Source: Clostridium sp. OF09-36
Lineage (GTDB): Bacteria > Bacillota > Clostridia > Lachnospirales > Lachnospiraceae
Length of the DNA: 54,807 nucleotides
Assembly (NCBI RefSeq): GCF_003481985.1
Contig: NZ_QUMD01000024.1
Span: forward strand, 1-54,807
Direction: 5' to 3'
The notes under the pieces are model-generated. The model was not told where the DNA came from. It did no database searches and saw only the letters and a program-made list of their open reading frames with translations. The position numbers and the translations under genes were made by a program. Position 1 is the first letter of the stretch, and each line of letters begins with the position of its first letter. This document shows positions 17,525 through 25,970 of the stretch, in pieces.

Positions 17525-19274
17525 CGGTGAATACTGGCAGAAGCGTTTTGAACTGCTTGAACAGGCTGCACACCAACAGGGGGTTCAGTGCTATGCGGAT
17601 ATTGAAAAACAATACCGACAGGCGCAAAAGCAACTTGAAGGTCAGATTGCTGCATGGTATCAGCGTTTTGCATCTAACAATGGGGTAACCCTTGCAGAAG
17701 CAAAGCGGATGTTGAACGCAAAGGAACTTGCTGAACTGAAATGGGATGTGAACCAGTACATTCAGTACGGTCAGGAAAATGCGATCAACGGTACTTGGGT
17801 CAAGCAGCTTGAAAACGCATCTGCAAGATTCCATATCAGCAGACTTGAAGCCTTGAAGTTGCAGACCCAACAGAGCATTGAAGTCATGTTTGGAAACCAA
17901 CTTGACAACATTGACAGCACAATGCGGAATGTTTACAAGTCCGGCTATTATCACACAGCCTATGAGATTCAGAAGGGTGTGGGTGTTGGTTGGGACTTTT
18001 CCGCACTGGATGACAAGCAGATCAGCAAGGTCATCAATAAGCCTTGGGCGGTTGACGGTAAGAATTTCAGTGAAAGGATATGGGGCAACCGTCAGAAGTT
18101 GGTCAATGAACTGAACAACACACTGACACAGAACATCATCTTGGGAAAAGACCCACAGAAAGCCATTGATGAAATTGCCCGGAAGATGAACACTTCCAAG
18201 ACCAACGCCGGGCGGTTGGTAATGACAGAAGAAGCCTTTTTCAGTTCCGCAGCACAGAAGGATTGTTTTGATGAACTGGATGTTGAACAGTTTGAGATTG
18301 TGGCAACACTGGATTCCCACACTTCGGATATATGCCGGGGTATGGATGGTAAGCATTTCCCTATGTCTGAATGGAAGGTTGGTGTGACTGCACCGCCGTT
18401 TCATGTTCATTGCCGTTCAACCACAGTACCGTATTTTGATGATGAATTTGATGCCGTTGGTGAACGTGCTGCACGGGATGAAGAAACAGGCAAGACCTAC
18501 TTTGTACCGGGCAATATGACCTATAAGGAATGGGAAAAGGCATTTGTCAATGGTGATAAGTCAGGCTTGCAAGCAGTCAACAGTGATGATACAATCAAAG
18601 AAAAAGAACCAAGTGAAGCATTTCAACAGATTCAGAAAGCGTGTGAAGCGGACAAGGTTGAACACAGACCTGTTCAGAAACTTTCACAGCCGTTGTCATC
18701 TGATGAAATCATTGAAAGGCTTGCGGGTGGAGATATGACCAAGGGTTCATGTTCTTCACTGGCTTTTGCATACATTGGAAACAGGAACGGACTTGATGTT
18801 CTTGATTTCAGGGGTGGCAGTAGTCAGTATGTATTTTCTATGAACAGTAACATTAAGAAAATACTGGAATTACCGGGTGTGAATGGTTCAATCACAATGG
18901 TCAAGAAAGAGATTTCAGGAACAATGGAAGTCCTGAATAACCTTGTCTTGAATAAAGAATACTATCTTGCAACTGGTAAACACGCAGCCATTGTCAGACG
19001 GGTTGACAGCGGTGTTGAATACTTGGAACTTCAATCAAAATTTCAGAACGGGTGGATGCCATTTGACCGTTATGGTTCAATGGCTGCAACACTGAATAAG
19101 CGTTTTGGATGTAGGAAAACAGTTGATAAGCAATTCGGCAAGGTTTGGGAAAAATCGGTTGTTCTTATGGATGTTGAATCATTCAATGAAAATACTGAAT
19201 TTGAACAAATTCTTGGGTATATAAATACCGCAGTAGAAAGTCAGAAGAAAGGGGTGACGGGTGATGTCAAGTAA
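17517..19274 (+). CDS. MuF-type minor head protein with C-terminal papain-like toxin domain
   Basis: Residues 1 to about 350 are a Mu gpF/SPP1 gp7-like minor head protein (TSDICRGMDGKHF, PPFHVHCRST), its usual length. About 235 further residues follow a linker. They contain GSCSSLAFAY with C412, then a GLDVLDFRGG turn, KHAAIVRR with H489, and YLELQS with E504 and Q506: the Cys-His-acid/Gln order of papain-like toxin domains in polymorphic toxins. MuF proteins with exchangeable C-terminal toxins are known in temperate phages. It may enter the cell with phage DNA. It overlaps the next gene by 11 bases. The toxin call rests on motif order only. Confidence 0.8.
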   Translation: MNNGEYWQKRFELLEQAAHQQGVQCYADIEKQYRQAQKQLEGQIAAWYQRFASNNGVTLAEAKRMLNAKELAELKWDVNQYIQYGQENAINGTWVKQLENASARFHISRLEALKLQTQQSIEVMFGNQLDNIDSTMRNVYKSGYYHTAYEIQKGVGVGWDFSALDDKQISKVINKPWAVDGKNFSERIWGNRQKLVNELNNTLTQNIILGKDPQKAIDEIARKMNTSKTNAGRLVMTEEAFFSSAAQKDCFDELDVEQFEIVATLDSHTSDICRGMDGKHFPMSEWKVGVTAPPFHVHCRSTTVPYFDDEFDAVGERAARDEETGKTYFVPGNMTYKEWEKAFVNGDKSGLQAVNSDDTIKEKEPSEAFQQIQKACEADKVEHRPVQKLSQPLSSDEIIERLAGGDMTKGSCSSLAFAYIGNRNGLDVLDFRGGSSQYVFSMNSNIKKILELPGVNGSITMVKKEISGTMEVLNNLVLNKEYYLATGKHAAIVRRVDSGVEYLELQSKFQNGWMPFDRYGSMAATLNKRFGCRKTVDKQFGKVWEKSVVLMDVESFNENTEFEQILGYINTAVESQKKGVTGDVK

Positions 19275-19473
19275 CTGGTACAAGAACAATGAAACAGATC
19301 AGATTTGGTGGAAAGATACACCTGATTCAGTCGGTGAATGGCTGTTCAGTTTTGACAAAAAGCAAGTGTTCAATATGTTTGCTGATTATCCGCACAACCT
19401 AACACCTGAACAGAAAAAAATATTTGATGAAGAAAATCCTGAATGGTGTGAGTTCTTCAAAGATAGAGTATAG
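19264..19473 (+). CDS. Small protein overlapping the MuF toxin: candidate immunity protein
   Basis: A 69-residue, strongly acidic and Trp-rich protein (WYKNNETDQIWWKD, GEWLFSFDKK, LTPEQKKIFDEENPEW). It starts inside the 3' end of the MuF-toxin gene and ends just before a terminator. Position, small size and acidity fit an immunity protein that neutralises the toxin domain before release. This is inferred from layout, not shown. It may belong to a domain-of-unknown-function family, which I cannot name securely. ATG 19264 has AAAGGGG upstream; GTG 19261 is an alternative. Confidence 0.68.
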   Translation: MSSNWYKNNETDQIWWKDTPDSVGEWLFSFDKKQVFNMFADYPHNLTPEQKKIFDEENPEWCEFFKDRV

Positions 19474-19503
19474 AAAGCACGGTCAAATAACCGTGCTTTT
19501 TTC
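19474..19503 (+). terminator. Intrinsic terminator after the MuF toxin pair
   Basis: AAAGCACGGT (19474-19483) pairs perfectly with ACCGTGCTTT (19490-19499) around CAAATA, followed by more T. It closes the packaging, portal and toxin block. Confidence 0.88.
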
Positions 19504-19516
19504 ATACCTTAACAAG

Positions 19517-19564
19517 TTATCAATAGACCTGTAATAATTGCTATATGGCTGTTATATGAGGTCA
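19517..19564 (+). promoter_or_regulatory. Conserved element copy 1 before the capsid module
   Basis: TTATCA, 17 bases, then a 25-base block (19540-19564) ending TTATATGAGGTCA. The same arrangement recurs at 37136-37183 (22 of 25 bases of the block identical, same 17-base spacing), and a diverged block occurs at 25259-25283. It may be a phage late promoter or regulator site. Confidence 0.5.
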
Positions 19565-19584
19565 GAAAGGGGGATAAAAGGCAC

Positions 19585-19690
19585 ATGAAAACATACACAA
19601 TGAGAAAGGCATGGTGATCCTGATTATCTCCCGGCTACTGGGTCAAGTAGCACATAGAAAAGGCATCCGGCAACGGGTGTCTTTTTTCTT
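19585..19690 (+). other. Structured leader: mini-ORF, hairpin and terminator before scaffold
   Basis: The gap from 19504 to 19778 has no normal gene. After the conserved element lies a possible 10-codon leader peptide (ATG 19585 to TGA 19617, with AAAAGG upstream). Then comes a hairpin GCTACT/AGTAGC (19634-19651), and a GNRA-capped stem AGGCATCCG-GCAA-CGGGTGTCT (19661-19682) running into TTTTTT. The last is a good intrinsic terminator. The order leader peptide, hairpin, terminator recalls attenuation, but a trimmed 5' leader or small RNA is equally possible. Confidence 0.45.
19657..19690 (+). terminator. GNRA-capped intrinsic terminator upstream of scaffold
   Basis: A stem of nine pairs (19661-19669 with 19674-19682, including G-U pairs), loop GCAA, preceded by AAAA and followed by TTTTTTC. 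The scaffold and capsid genes start about 90 bases later. Confidence 0.75.
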
Positions 19691-19778
19691 GCGGGTTGTC
19701 AAGCGTAAACCGAACAAAACCAATCAATCATGTGGGAGTAACCCCGTATAAAAACGTATTTGAAAGGATGGTATAGAA

Positions 19779-20405
19779 ATGACAAGAAAACAGTTAGAGG
19801 ATTTAGGACTTACCAAGGAACAGGCTGATTCAGTAATGAAAATCAATGGTGATGACATTGAGAACGCAAAGGGTACTGCTTCAACAGAAATCAAGAACTT
19901 GCAGACAGAGGTTGAAGGACTGAAAACACAGGTCGGTGACCGTGACAAGCAGTTAGAAACCCTGAAAGCATCTGCCGGGGACAACGCTGATCTGAAAAAG
20001 AAGATTGAGGACTTACAGACTGAAAATGCCACTGCCAAGGCAACCCATGAATCTGAACTGAACCAGTTGAAAATTGATTTTGCGGTTGAAAAGGCACTTA
20101 CTGGTGCAAAGGCAAAGAACATCAAAGCTGTCAAAGCCTTACTTGAACTTGGAGAAGCCAAACTTGACAAGGACGGAAATGTCAAGGGACTGGATGAACA
20201 GATCGAGAAGTTAAGAAGTGGTGATGACACCAAGTTCCTGTTTGAAGCACAAAAGCAGCAGAAACAGCAGCAGAATTTCAAAGGTTTTCAGCCGGGAGCA
20301 TCAGGGGAAAAGAAACCGGGTGAGGGTGAAACGGTCGATTTCTCAAAAATGAGTTATGACGAACTCACCGCTTACATGGAAGCAAACCCGGATGCACAGA
20401 TTTAA
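19779..20405 (+). CDS. Capsid scaffold protein (phage minor structural GP20)
   Basis: A 208-residue protein starting with the GP20-family entry MTRKQLEDLGLTKEQADSVM, followed by a long coiled coil (about 35-100), a shorter helical region and a Gln-rich, acidic end. Scaffolds of this kind guide shell assembly and are lost at maturation. It lies directly upstream of the major capsid gene, and AAAGGATGG precedes the ATG. Confidence 0.9.
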   Translation: MTRKQLEDLGLTKEQADSVMKINGDDIENAKGTASTEIKNLQTEVEGLKTQVGDRDKQLETLKASAGDNADLKKKIEDLQTENATAKATHESELNQLKIDFAVEKALTGAKAKNIKAVKALLELGEAKLDKDGNVKGLDEQIEKLRSGDDTKFLFEAQKQQKQQQNFKGFQPGASGEKKPGEGETVDFSKMSYDELTAYMEANPDAQI

Positions 20406-20431
20406 TTTGATGAAAGGAAGGTAATTGAAAC

Positions 20432-21547
20432 ATGGCAAAATTTGATGCTAAAAGTTTTAACGAAAAGGCGTTCGGTAAGTACATGAGTGCTATTAAGAAC
20501 GTAAAACTGAACAAGTTGCGTGAATCTCGTGCAATCGTTGGTGATGCAAGATTGCGTGACACTTTTGTGAATAACTCACAGACTGGCACTGTTTATGCAG
20601 TGTTACCGTATTTTGGTCTGCTTTCCGGCACACCGCAGAACTATGACGGTGTTGACAATGTTACACCGGGCAAGACTGATACCTATGAACAGGGTGTTTT
20701 CACCTATGGCAGAATGAACGGTTGGACAGAAGCAGATTTCAGTTATGATGTAACTGGTGGTACTGACTTCATGGCAAACGTCAGAAATCAGATCAATGAC
20801 TACTGGAACAGTGTAGATCAGGATGTTATTCTTGCAATCTTAGAAGGTGTCTTTGGAATGAAGGACACTGGTACAGGTGACATTAAGAAAGCCAATGCAG
20901 CCTTTGTTGAAGCACACACCTATAACATTGCATCAGCGGGTGCTGAACATACTGATGACAGTATGAAGATGGATGCAACAACCCTGAACAGTGCAATTCA
21001 GAAGGCTTGCGGTGATAACAAGCAGAAGTTCAAGCTGGTTTACTGTCACAGTGCAGTTGCTACCAACCTTGAAAACCTGAAACTGCTTGCATACTTAAAG
21101 TACACAGATGCACAGGGCATTGAGCGTGATCTTGAAATGGGTACTTGGAACGGCAGACTGGTCATCATTGATGATTCTTTACCTACTAAGGTTGTTGAAG
21201 CCGTTGCAGAGGACACAGGCAAGGGAATCAAGGCACAGGATGCATACACAGAGTACACAACCTATATCCTTGGTGAAGGTGCTATTGGTTTTGAGGATGT
21301 TGGTGCAAAAGTACCGTATGAAATGGTTCGTGATGCGAAACTTCACGGCGGTGAAGATACACTGATTTCCCGTAAGCGTCACGCCGTTTCTGTTGGTGGT
21401 ATTTCCTACACTAAGGCATCACAGGCAACAAATTCCCCTACCAATGCGGAATTAAAGACTGGCAAGAACTGGTCACTGGTTGCATCTGATACCAAGACTA
21501 TTGAGCATAAGGCAGTACCTATTGCCCGTATCATTTCCCGTGGATAA
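20432..21547 (+). CDS. Major capsid protein
   Basis: A 371-residue capsid protein. The N-terminal arm (FNEKAFGKYM) is followed by the region YFGLLSGTPQNYDGV and a long helix with NQINDYWNSVDQ. The C-terminus ends with the GGISYTKA and IEHKAVPIARI strands typical of this Firmicutes major-capsid family. HK97-like fold is assumed from the family. Placement after the scaffold and before the head-tail joining genes confirms it. Confidence 0.92.
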   Translation: MAKFDAKSFNEKAFGKYMSAIKNVKLNKLRESRAIVGDARLRDTFVNNSQTGTVYAVLPYFGLLSGTPQNYDGVDNVTPGKTDTYEQGVFTYGRMNGWTEADFSYDVTGGTDFMANVRNQINDYWNSVDQDVILAILEGVFGMKDTGTGDIKKANAAFVEAHTYNIASAGAEHTDDSMKMDATTLNSAIQKACGDNKQKFKLVYCHSAVATNLENLKLLAYLKYTDAQGIERDLEMGTWNGRLVIIDDSLPTKVVEAVAEDTGKGIKAQDAYTEYTTYILGEGAIGFEDVGAKVPYEMVRDAKLHGGEDTLISRKRHAVSVGGISYTKASQATNSPTNAELKTGKNWSLVASDTKTIEHKAVPIARIISRG

Positions 21548-21572
21548 TTTCTGATCTGAAAGGGTGGTTGCA

Positions 21573-21968
21573 ATGTTTGATACTGATACAGTAAAAGAAC
21601 GGTTGAAATCATTCGGTTATACGGTCAAGGCAGATGATGAATTTGCCTTGACCTTTTGCGTTGAGAAAGTACGCAGCACAATCAAGAATGAAATCAACTG
21701 GAATGATGTGCCGGAAGGACTGGAACACATTGCCGTTGATATGGCGGTGGGTGAATTTCTTCTTTCCAAGAAAACCTTTGCACCTGATGACCTTACCGGG
21801 TTTGATTTAGAATATGCTGTCAAGCAGATTCAGACAGGGGACACCAACACGGTTTTTGCAACTGGTGAAGGTTCAATGACCCCTGAACAAAGACTGACCT
21901 CTTTCATCAATTACCTTTTATCCTATGGAAAGGCTGAATTTAATTCATTCAGGCGTATCAGATGGTAA
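21573..21968 (+). CDS. Head-tail connector, gp6-like DNA packaging protein
   Basis: A 131-residue mainly helical protein with the gp6-like pattern (FCVEKVRSTIKNEINWNDVP, then EGLEHIAVDMAVGEFL). Head-tail adaptors of this kind bind under the portal. ATG 21573 has AAAGGGTGG upstream. It overlaps the next gene by 7 bases. Confidence 0.8.
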   Translation: MFDTDTVKERLKSFGYTVKADDEFALTFCVEKVRSTIKNEINWNDVPEGLEHIAVDMAVGEFLLSKKTFAPDDLTGFDLEYAVKQIQTGDTNTVFATGEGSMTPEQRLTSFINYLLSYGKAEFNSFRRIRW

Positions 21969-22345
21969 AACAGATTCAGGCAGCACAAAAGGCTGCAAGA
22001 AAAGCCATTGAAGCAACCTATTTTGGTACTTTGACGGTGACAGAACTGCAAAAGGTAAAAAATGAGAAGTCAAAACTTATGGAAGAATCAGAAGTTGTAG
22101 TCTTACAAGACCAACCGTGCAGATTATCTTTTGAAAAACTGCAAACAGCAATTCAGTCAGAATCAGCAGCAACGATCACGCAAAGCACAAAGTTGTTCGT
22201 TTCCCCGGATGTAACCATCAAGGCGGGGTCAAAACTGACAGTAACACAGGACAATGTGACCACGGACTACACACGCAGCGGTGTCCCTTCCACATACCCA
22301 ACGCATCAGGAAATTACACTTGAACTGTTCAAGGAATATGCGTAA
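21962..22345 (+). CDS. Head closure/neck protein (XkdH-like position)
   Basis: A 127-residue protein: an N-terminal helix, then a beta-rich part with KLFVSPDVTIKAGSKLTVTQ. This pattern of short beta-strands around a 'PDV.I..GS.L.V' turn is typical of head-closure proteins in PBSX-like phages. The assignment rests on pattern and gene order. Confidence 0.7.
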   Translation: MVKQIQAAQKAARKAIEATYFGTLTVTELQKVKNEKSKLMEESEVVVLQDQPCRLSFEKLQTAIQSESAATITQSTKLFVSPDVTIKAGSKLTVTQDNVTTDYTRSGVPSTYPTHQEITLELFKEYA

Positions 22346-22807
22346 ATGGGTAGAATGGGAAGATTTGACTGCAAAGGTCTGAAAGACTTTCAGCAGCAGT
22401 TGGGAAAGTTGCAAAATCCTGATGACTTTGTGGAATCGTGTGCAAAGGAACTTGCTGCCCGGTTGCTTCGCATGGTGGTCAAAAGAACACCTGTCGGACA
22501 GTACCCGGCAAGTTCAGGAAAAAAGGGCGGTACATTAAGGCGTGGTTGGACTGGTGAAAAACGTGCATCAGCACAAGGGTATGCAGACAGCCTGACGGTG
22601 AATCATTTTGGTGACACCTATGTCATTGAAATTGTGAACCCGGTTGAATACGCATCTTATGTTGAGTACGGACACAGGACAGCCAATCATTCAGGATGGG
22701 TCAAGGGTCAGTTTATGATGACCATATCTGAACAGGAATTACAGAGAATTGCCCCAAAGGTGCTTGAAAACAAAATCAAGAAATATTTAGGGGGACTTGG
22801 TAAATGA
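22346..22807 (+). CDS. HK97 gp10-like tail completion protein
   Basis: A 153-residue protein with the gp10 family pattern: KRTPVG early, then GTLRRGW, and NPVEYASYVEYGHRT (about 96-110). These proteins complete the neck and tail joint. It starts directly after the previous stop and overlaps the next by 4 bases. Confidence 0.88.
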   Translation: MGRMGRFDCKGLKDFQQQLGKLQNPDDFVESCAKELAARLLRMVVKRTPVGQYPASSGKKGGTLRRGWTGEKRASAQGYADSLTVNHFGDTYVIEIVNPVEYASYVEYGHRTANHSGWVKGQFMMTISEQELQRIAPKVLENKIKKYLGGLGK

Positions 22808-23238
22808 TAAATTCAATAGTTGAAGCAATCAGTTGTTCCCTGAACAAAGAATTTGGGGATGATTATGAAATCCACAATGAAGAAATCAAGCAAGGTTTGA
22901 AAGAGCCTTGTTTTTTTATTGCTTGCTTGAACCCAAACAACAACCTTTTCCTTGGCAAACGGTATGAACGTACCAATCAGTTCTGCATCCAGTATTTCCC
23001 ACAGTCTGCAAAGAAGCAGCGGGAATGTGCTGATGTGGCTGAAAGAATGTATGACTGTTTGGAGTATATCACAACAGACGGTGATACCAAGCCAATCAGG
23101 GGTTCAAAAATGAATCATCAGGTGGTTGACGGTGTTCTGAATTTTTTTGTCAATTATGACTTTTTCACGGTCAAGACGGAAGAACAGACACCAATGGAAA
23201 CTATGACGGCAAGCACGGATGTGAAGGAAGGTGGTTGA
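22804..23238 (+). CDS. Tail terminator-family protein (XkdJ-like position)
   Basis: A 144-residue alpha/beta protein with PCFFIACLNPNNN and QFCIQYFP strands and a helix QRECADVAERMYDCL, the fold pattern of phage tail terminators. It sits between gp10-like and sheath genes, as expected. The TTG-rich join to the next small gene suggests coupling. Confidence 0.8.
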   Translation: MINSIVEAISCSLNKEFGDDYEIHNEEIKQGLKEPCFFIACLNPNNNLFLGKRYERTNQFCIQYFPQSAKKQRECADVAERMYDCLEYITTDGDTKPIRGSKMNHQVVDGVLNFFVNYDFFTVKTEEQTPMETMTASTDVKEGG

Positions 23239-23240
23239 TT

Positions 23241-23444
23241 ATGGCAGCAAAAAAGACAGCAACGGGAACTGCTGCAAGGTCTGAACAGACTGAACCAATG
23301 TTCAGCAAGGAACAGATTCTTGCATCTGCCCGTTTTGCAAACAGAAGGGACTTGGTGGATGCCCTTCTTGATGAAGATAAAAGTTACACCATGAAAACTG
23401 TTGACAATTTAGTTGAAAAATACATGAAAGGACAGGTGAAATAG
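23241..23444 (+). CDS. Small tail-region protein upstream of the sheath
   Basis: A 67-residue protein with a low-complexity N-terminus (AAKKTATGTAARSEQ) and a helix-turn-helix-like end (FSKEQILASARFANRRDLVD). Similar short proteins precede the sheath gene in many PBSX-type phages. ATG 23241 fits AAGGTGG upstream. Function unknown. Confidence 0.65.
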   Translation: MAAKKTATGTAARSEQTEPMFSKEQILASARFANRRDLVDALLDEDKSYTMKTVDNLVEKYMKGQVK

Positions 23445-23445
23445 T

Positions 23446-24749
23446 ATGGCTTTAGGTGGTGGTACATTTACCTCACAGAACAAAGAACTGCCCGGTGCTT
23501 ATATCAACTTTGTATCGGCTGCATCCGCATCCGCTGCATTGTCTGATAGAGGTATCGCAACAATGCCCCTTGAACTTGACTGGGGTGTTGAAGGGGAAGT
23601 TTTTGAAGTGACCAATGAAGATTTTCAGAAGAACAGCCTGAAACTTTTTGGTTATGCCTTTGACAGTCCTAAGATGCTTGGTCTTAATGATCTGTTCATG
23701 GGTGCAAAGACCTTATACGCATACCGTCTGAACGGCGGTGGTGATAAGGCAGCGAACACATACGCAACTGCAAAGTATTGTGGTGTTCGTGGTAACGATT
23801 TGAAGATCGTGATTCAGAAAAATGCAGATGATGCAAGCAAGTATGATGTTACAACCTACTTCGGTACGGTCAAGGTTGACACACAGACAGTTGCCAAGGC
23901 TGCTGATCTTGTGGCAAACGATTATGTGACATTCAAGGCTGCTGATCTTGCTGTTACTGCCGGAACACCTTTAACTGGTGGTACAAACGGCACGGTTGAC
24001 GGCACTGCACATCAGGCTTACTTGGATAAAATCGAATCATACACCTACAACACTATGGGCGTTGTGGTTACTGATGATGTTACCAAGAAGTTATATGTGG
24101 CTTTCAACAAGCGTTTGCGTGATGAACTTGGTATCAAGTTCCAGTTGGTTGTTTACAACCTGTCTGCTGATTATATGGGCGTTATCAGTGTGAAGAACAA
24201 GGTAACAGATACAGGATGGTCAGAAGCAGCACTTGTGTACTGGGTAACTGGTGCAGAAAGCGGTTGTGCGGTCAATAAGTCTTGTCAGAACAAGAAATAT
24301 GACGGCGGTTTCACCGTTGATACCAATTACACACAGAATGAGTTGAAAGCAGCAATCAAGGCGGGTGAGTTCACTTTCCATAAGGTCAACGGCGTTGTCC
24401 GTGTGCTTGAAGATATTAACTCTATGGTGACCACTTCGGACACTTGCGGGGATGTATTCAAGGACAATCAGACGATCAGAGTTATTGACCAGTTGGGAAT
24501 GATGATGCAGTTCTTTTCAACACTAAGTATCTTGGTGTTGTTCCAAACAATGCATCAGGCAGAACTTCCCTTTGGTCTGACTTGGTGAAAATCCGTACAC
24601 AGTTACAGGAACTTGGTGCTATTGAAGGGTTCACTGATTCTGATGTTACGGTTGCACAGGGCGATTCCAAAAAGGCGGTTGTGATTACATCAGCAATCAC
24701 CGTTGTGAACGCTATGGGTAAACTCTATGAAACGGTTACGGTTGCGTAA
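23446..24749 (+). CDS. Tail sheath protein (frameshifted)
   Basis: A contractile-tail sheath: an N-terminal ELPGAYINFVS strand, a long variable middle, and a C-terminal domain (VRVLEDINSMVT, then the RTSLWSDLVKIRTQLQEL helix region) that forms the handshake lattice. The frame stops at 24588 with an unrelated tail, but reading one frame over from about 24498 continues as GNDDAVLFNTKYLG to the stop at 24749. One added A in the AA run at 24498-24499 gives 434 residues, a normal length. No slippery site is seen, so a lost base or sequencing error is favoured. Confidence 0.88.
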
Positions 24750-24766
24750 GAAAGGGGTGAAATAAA

Positions 24767-25246
24767 ATGCCGAATGTAACAATGAAAGCAAGGGACACTA
24801 TTGCAGCAAAACTTGCTGAATGTTTTATCACAATCGGAAGTAGAAGATACAACTTCATGCAGATGATTGATATGGAAGCAAAGGTTGAGAAAACCAAGAC
24901 TACTGTTCCCCGCCTTGGTGCAATCATGGCGGGTCATAAGTCATGTGGTATGGAAGGTACTTTTTCCGGCACGGCACACTATAACCAGTCAGTTCTTCGT
25001 CAGGCATTGCTTGACTATAAGAACACTGGTGAGGATGTGTATTTTGAAATGCAGATCACCAATGATGATCCAACCAGTGATGCGGGCAGACAGACGATCA
25101 TTTTCTATGACTGCAACACTGACGGCGGTGTGTTAGCAAAATTTGATGCTGACGGGGAATACCTTGATGAAGAGATTGAAGGAACATTTGAGGACTTCTC
25201 AATGCCTGAATCTTTTGCAAACCTCACGGGTTTTCTTACTAACTAA
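24767..25246 (+). CDS. Tail tube protein (XkdM-like)
   Basis: A 159-residue beta-rich protein in the tail-tube position after the sheath. It has the family features ITIGSRRYNFMQMIDMEAK-like entry and the VLAKFDADGEYLDEEIEGTF strand, ending with a short tail (about 145-159). Stacked rings line the channel for DNA passage. AAAGGGG precedes the ATG. Confidence 0.9.
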   Translation: MPNVTMKARDTIAAKLAECFITIGSRRYNFMQMIDMEAKVEKTKTTVPRLGAIMAGHKSCGMEGTFSGTAHYNQSVLRQALLDYKNTGEDVYFEMQITNDDPTSDAGRQTIIFYDCNTDGGVLAKFDADGEYLDEEIEGTFEDFSMPESFANLTGFLTN

Positions 25247-25253
25247 GTAACAG

Positions 25254-25299
25254 AACCCCTTGTGTGGCTTTTATATAAGGTCATATAAGGGGTTTTTTC
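25254..25299 (+). terminator. Intrinsic terminator after tail tube, with conserved element copy 2 in its loop
   Basis: AACCCCTT (25254-25261) pairs with AAGGGGTT (25287-25294), followed by a T run. The block 25259-25283 matches 19 of 25 bases of the element at 19540-19564, ending TTATATAAGGTCA. Partial termination here would set tube far above tape measure. Confidence 0.75.
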
Positions 25300-25332
25300 T
25301 ATTCTTTGATAAACAGAAGGGAGAACAACAAA

Positions 25333-25764
25333 ATGTCAAAATTTAGTGCATTTATGAAAGCGAATAAAAAGGTAAAGGAAAATGAAAAGTTTGCACCTAC
25401 TGCTTCACTTCTTGGTTCAGACGGAACACCTGTTAGATGGGAGTTCAGACATATCAGTTCCAAGGAGAATGAAGAACTTCGTGATGCAAACACCATTGAA
25501 GTTCAGGTGACAGGCAAGCCGAACTTATTCAGACCAAAACTGATTACTTCAAAGTACCTTATGGCAATGATCGTGAAGTCAACGGTGTTTCCTGACCTTT
25601 ACGATAAAGAGTTACAGGACAGTTACGGTGTGATGACCCCGGAAGATTTAGTCTATGCAATGGTTGATGATGCCGGGGAAATGCAGGACTTCCAGTTATG
25701 GATGCAGAAGTTTCAGGGATTTACCAAGTCACTTGATGAAAAGGTTGATGAAGCAAAAAACTAA
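25333..25764 (+). CDS. Tail assembly chaperone, upstream frame (XkdN-like, 'G')
   Basis: A 143-residue chaperone: a helical N-terminus (MSKFSAFMKANKKVKE), a strand region with WEFRHISSKENEEL, and a helical end. It keeps the tape measure soluble during tail assembly. Gene order (tube, chaperone, tape measure) is classic. Its last codons are GCA AAA AAC TAA, which contain the -1 slippery heptamer A AAA AAC (25755-25761), so a fraction of ribosomes should make a longer product. ATG 25333 has AGAAGGGAG upstream. Confidence 0.88.
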   Translation: MSKFSAFMKANKKVKENEKFAPTASLLGSDGTPVRWEFRHISSKENEELRDANTIEVQVTGKPNLFRPKLITSKYLMAMIVKSTVFPDLYDKELQDSYGVMTPEDLVYAMVDDAGEMQDFQLWMQKFQGFTKSLDEKVDEAKN

Positions 25765-25952
25765 TTGAAGAAGGGGACGGTGAAGCAAATTATGCTTACT
25801 ATGCCCTTCTAAAACTTCACATTCTTCCATCAGTGTTCTTGGCTATGGATGAACAGGAAAAAGCCTTTGTGATTGCTTCAATCAAGTTGAAAGCAGAGCA
25901 TGACAAGAAGGAAAAGAAAAAGGCAGAAGCAAGGGCAAAGAAAAAACACTAA
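25755..25952 (+). CDS. Tail chaperone -1 frameshift extension ('GT' product)
   Basis: After slipping back one base on A AAA AAC, reading continues CTA ATT GAA GAA and stays open to TAA at 25950-25952. This adds about 63 residues (LIEEGDGEANYAYYALLKL start, then a Lys/Glu/Ala-rich helical tail). The open frame has no usable start of its own and fills the gap before the tape measure. Nearly all long-tailed phages use such a shift to make two chaperone forms in a fixed ratio. The heptamer and stop position are seen; the efficiency is unknown. Confidence 0.85.
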   Translation, partial: KKLIEEGDGEANYAYYALLKLHILPSVFLAMDEQEKAFVIASIKLKAEHDKKEKKKAEARAKKKH

Positions 25953-25970
25953 GAAAGGACGGTGAAACAG

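Noticed and set aside
17325..18410. Long minus-strand frame opposite the portal/MuF genes (361 codons)
   Set aside because: No ribosome site, Cys/His/Leu-rich composition of a reverse shadow, and the plus strand has clear family genes.
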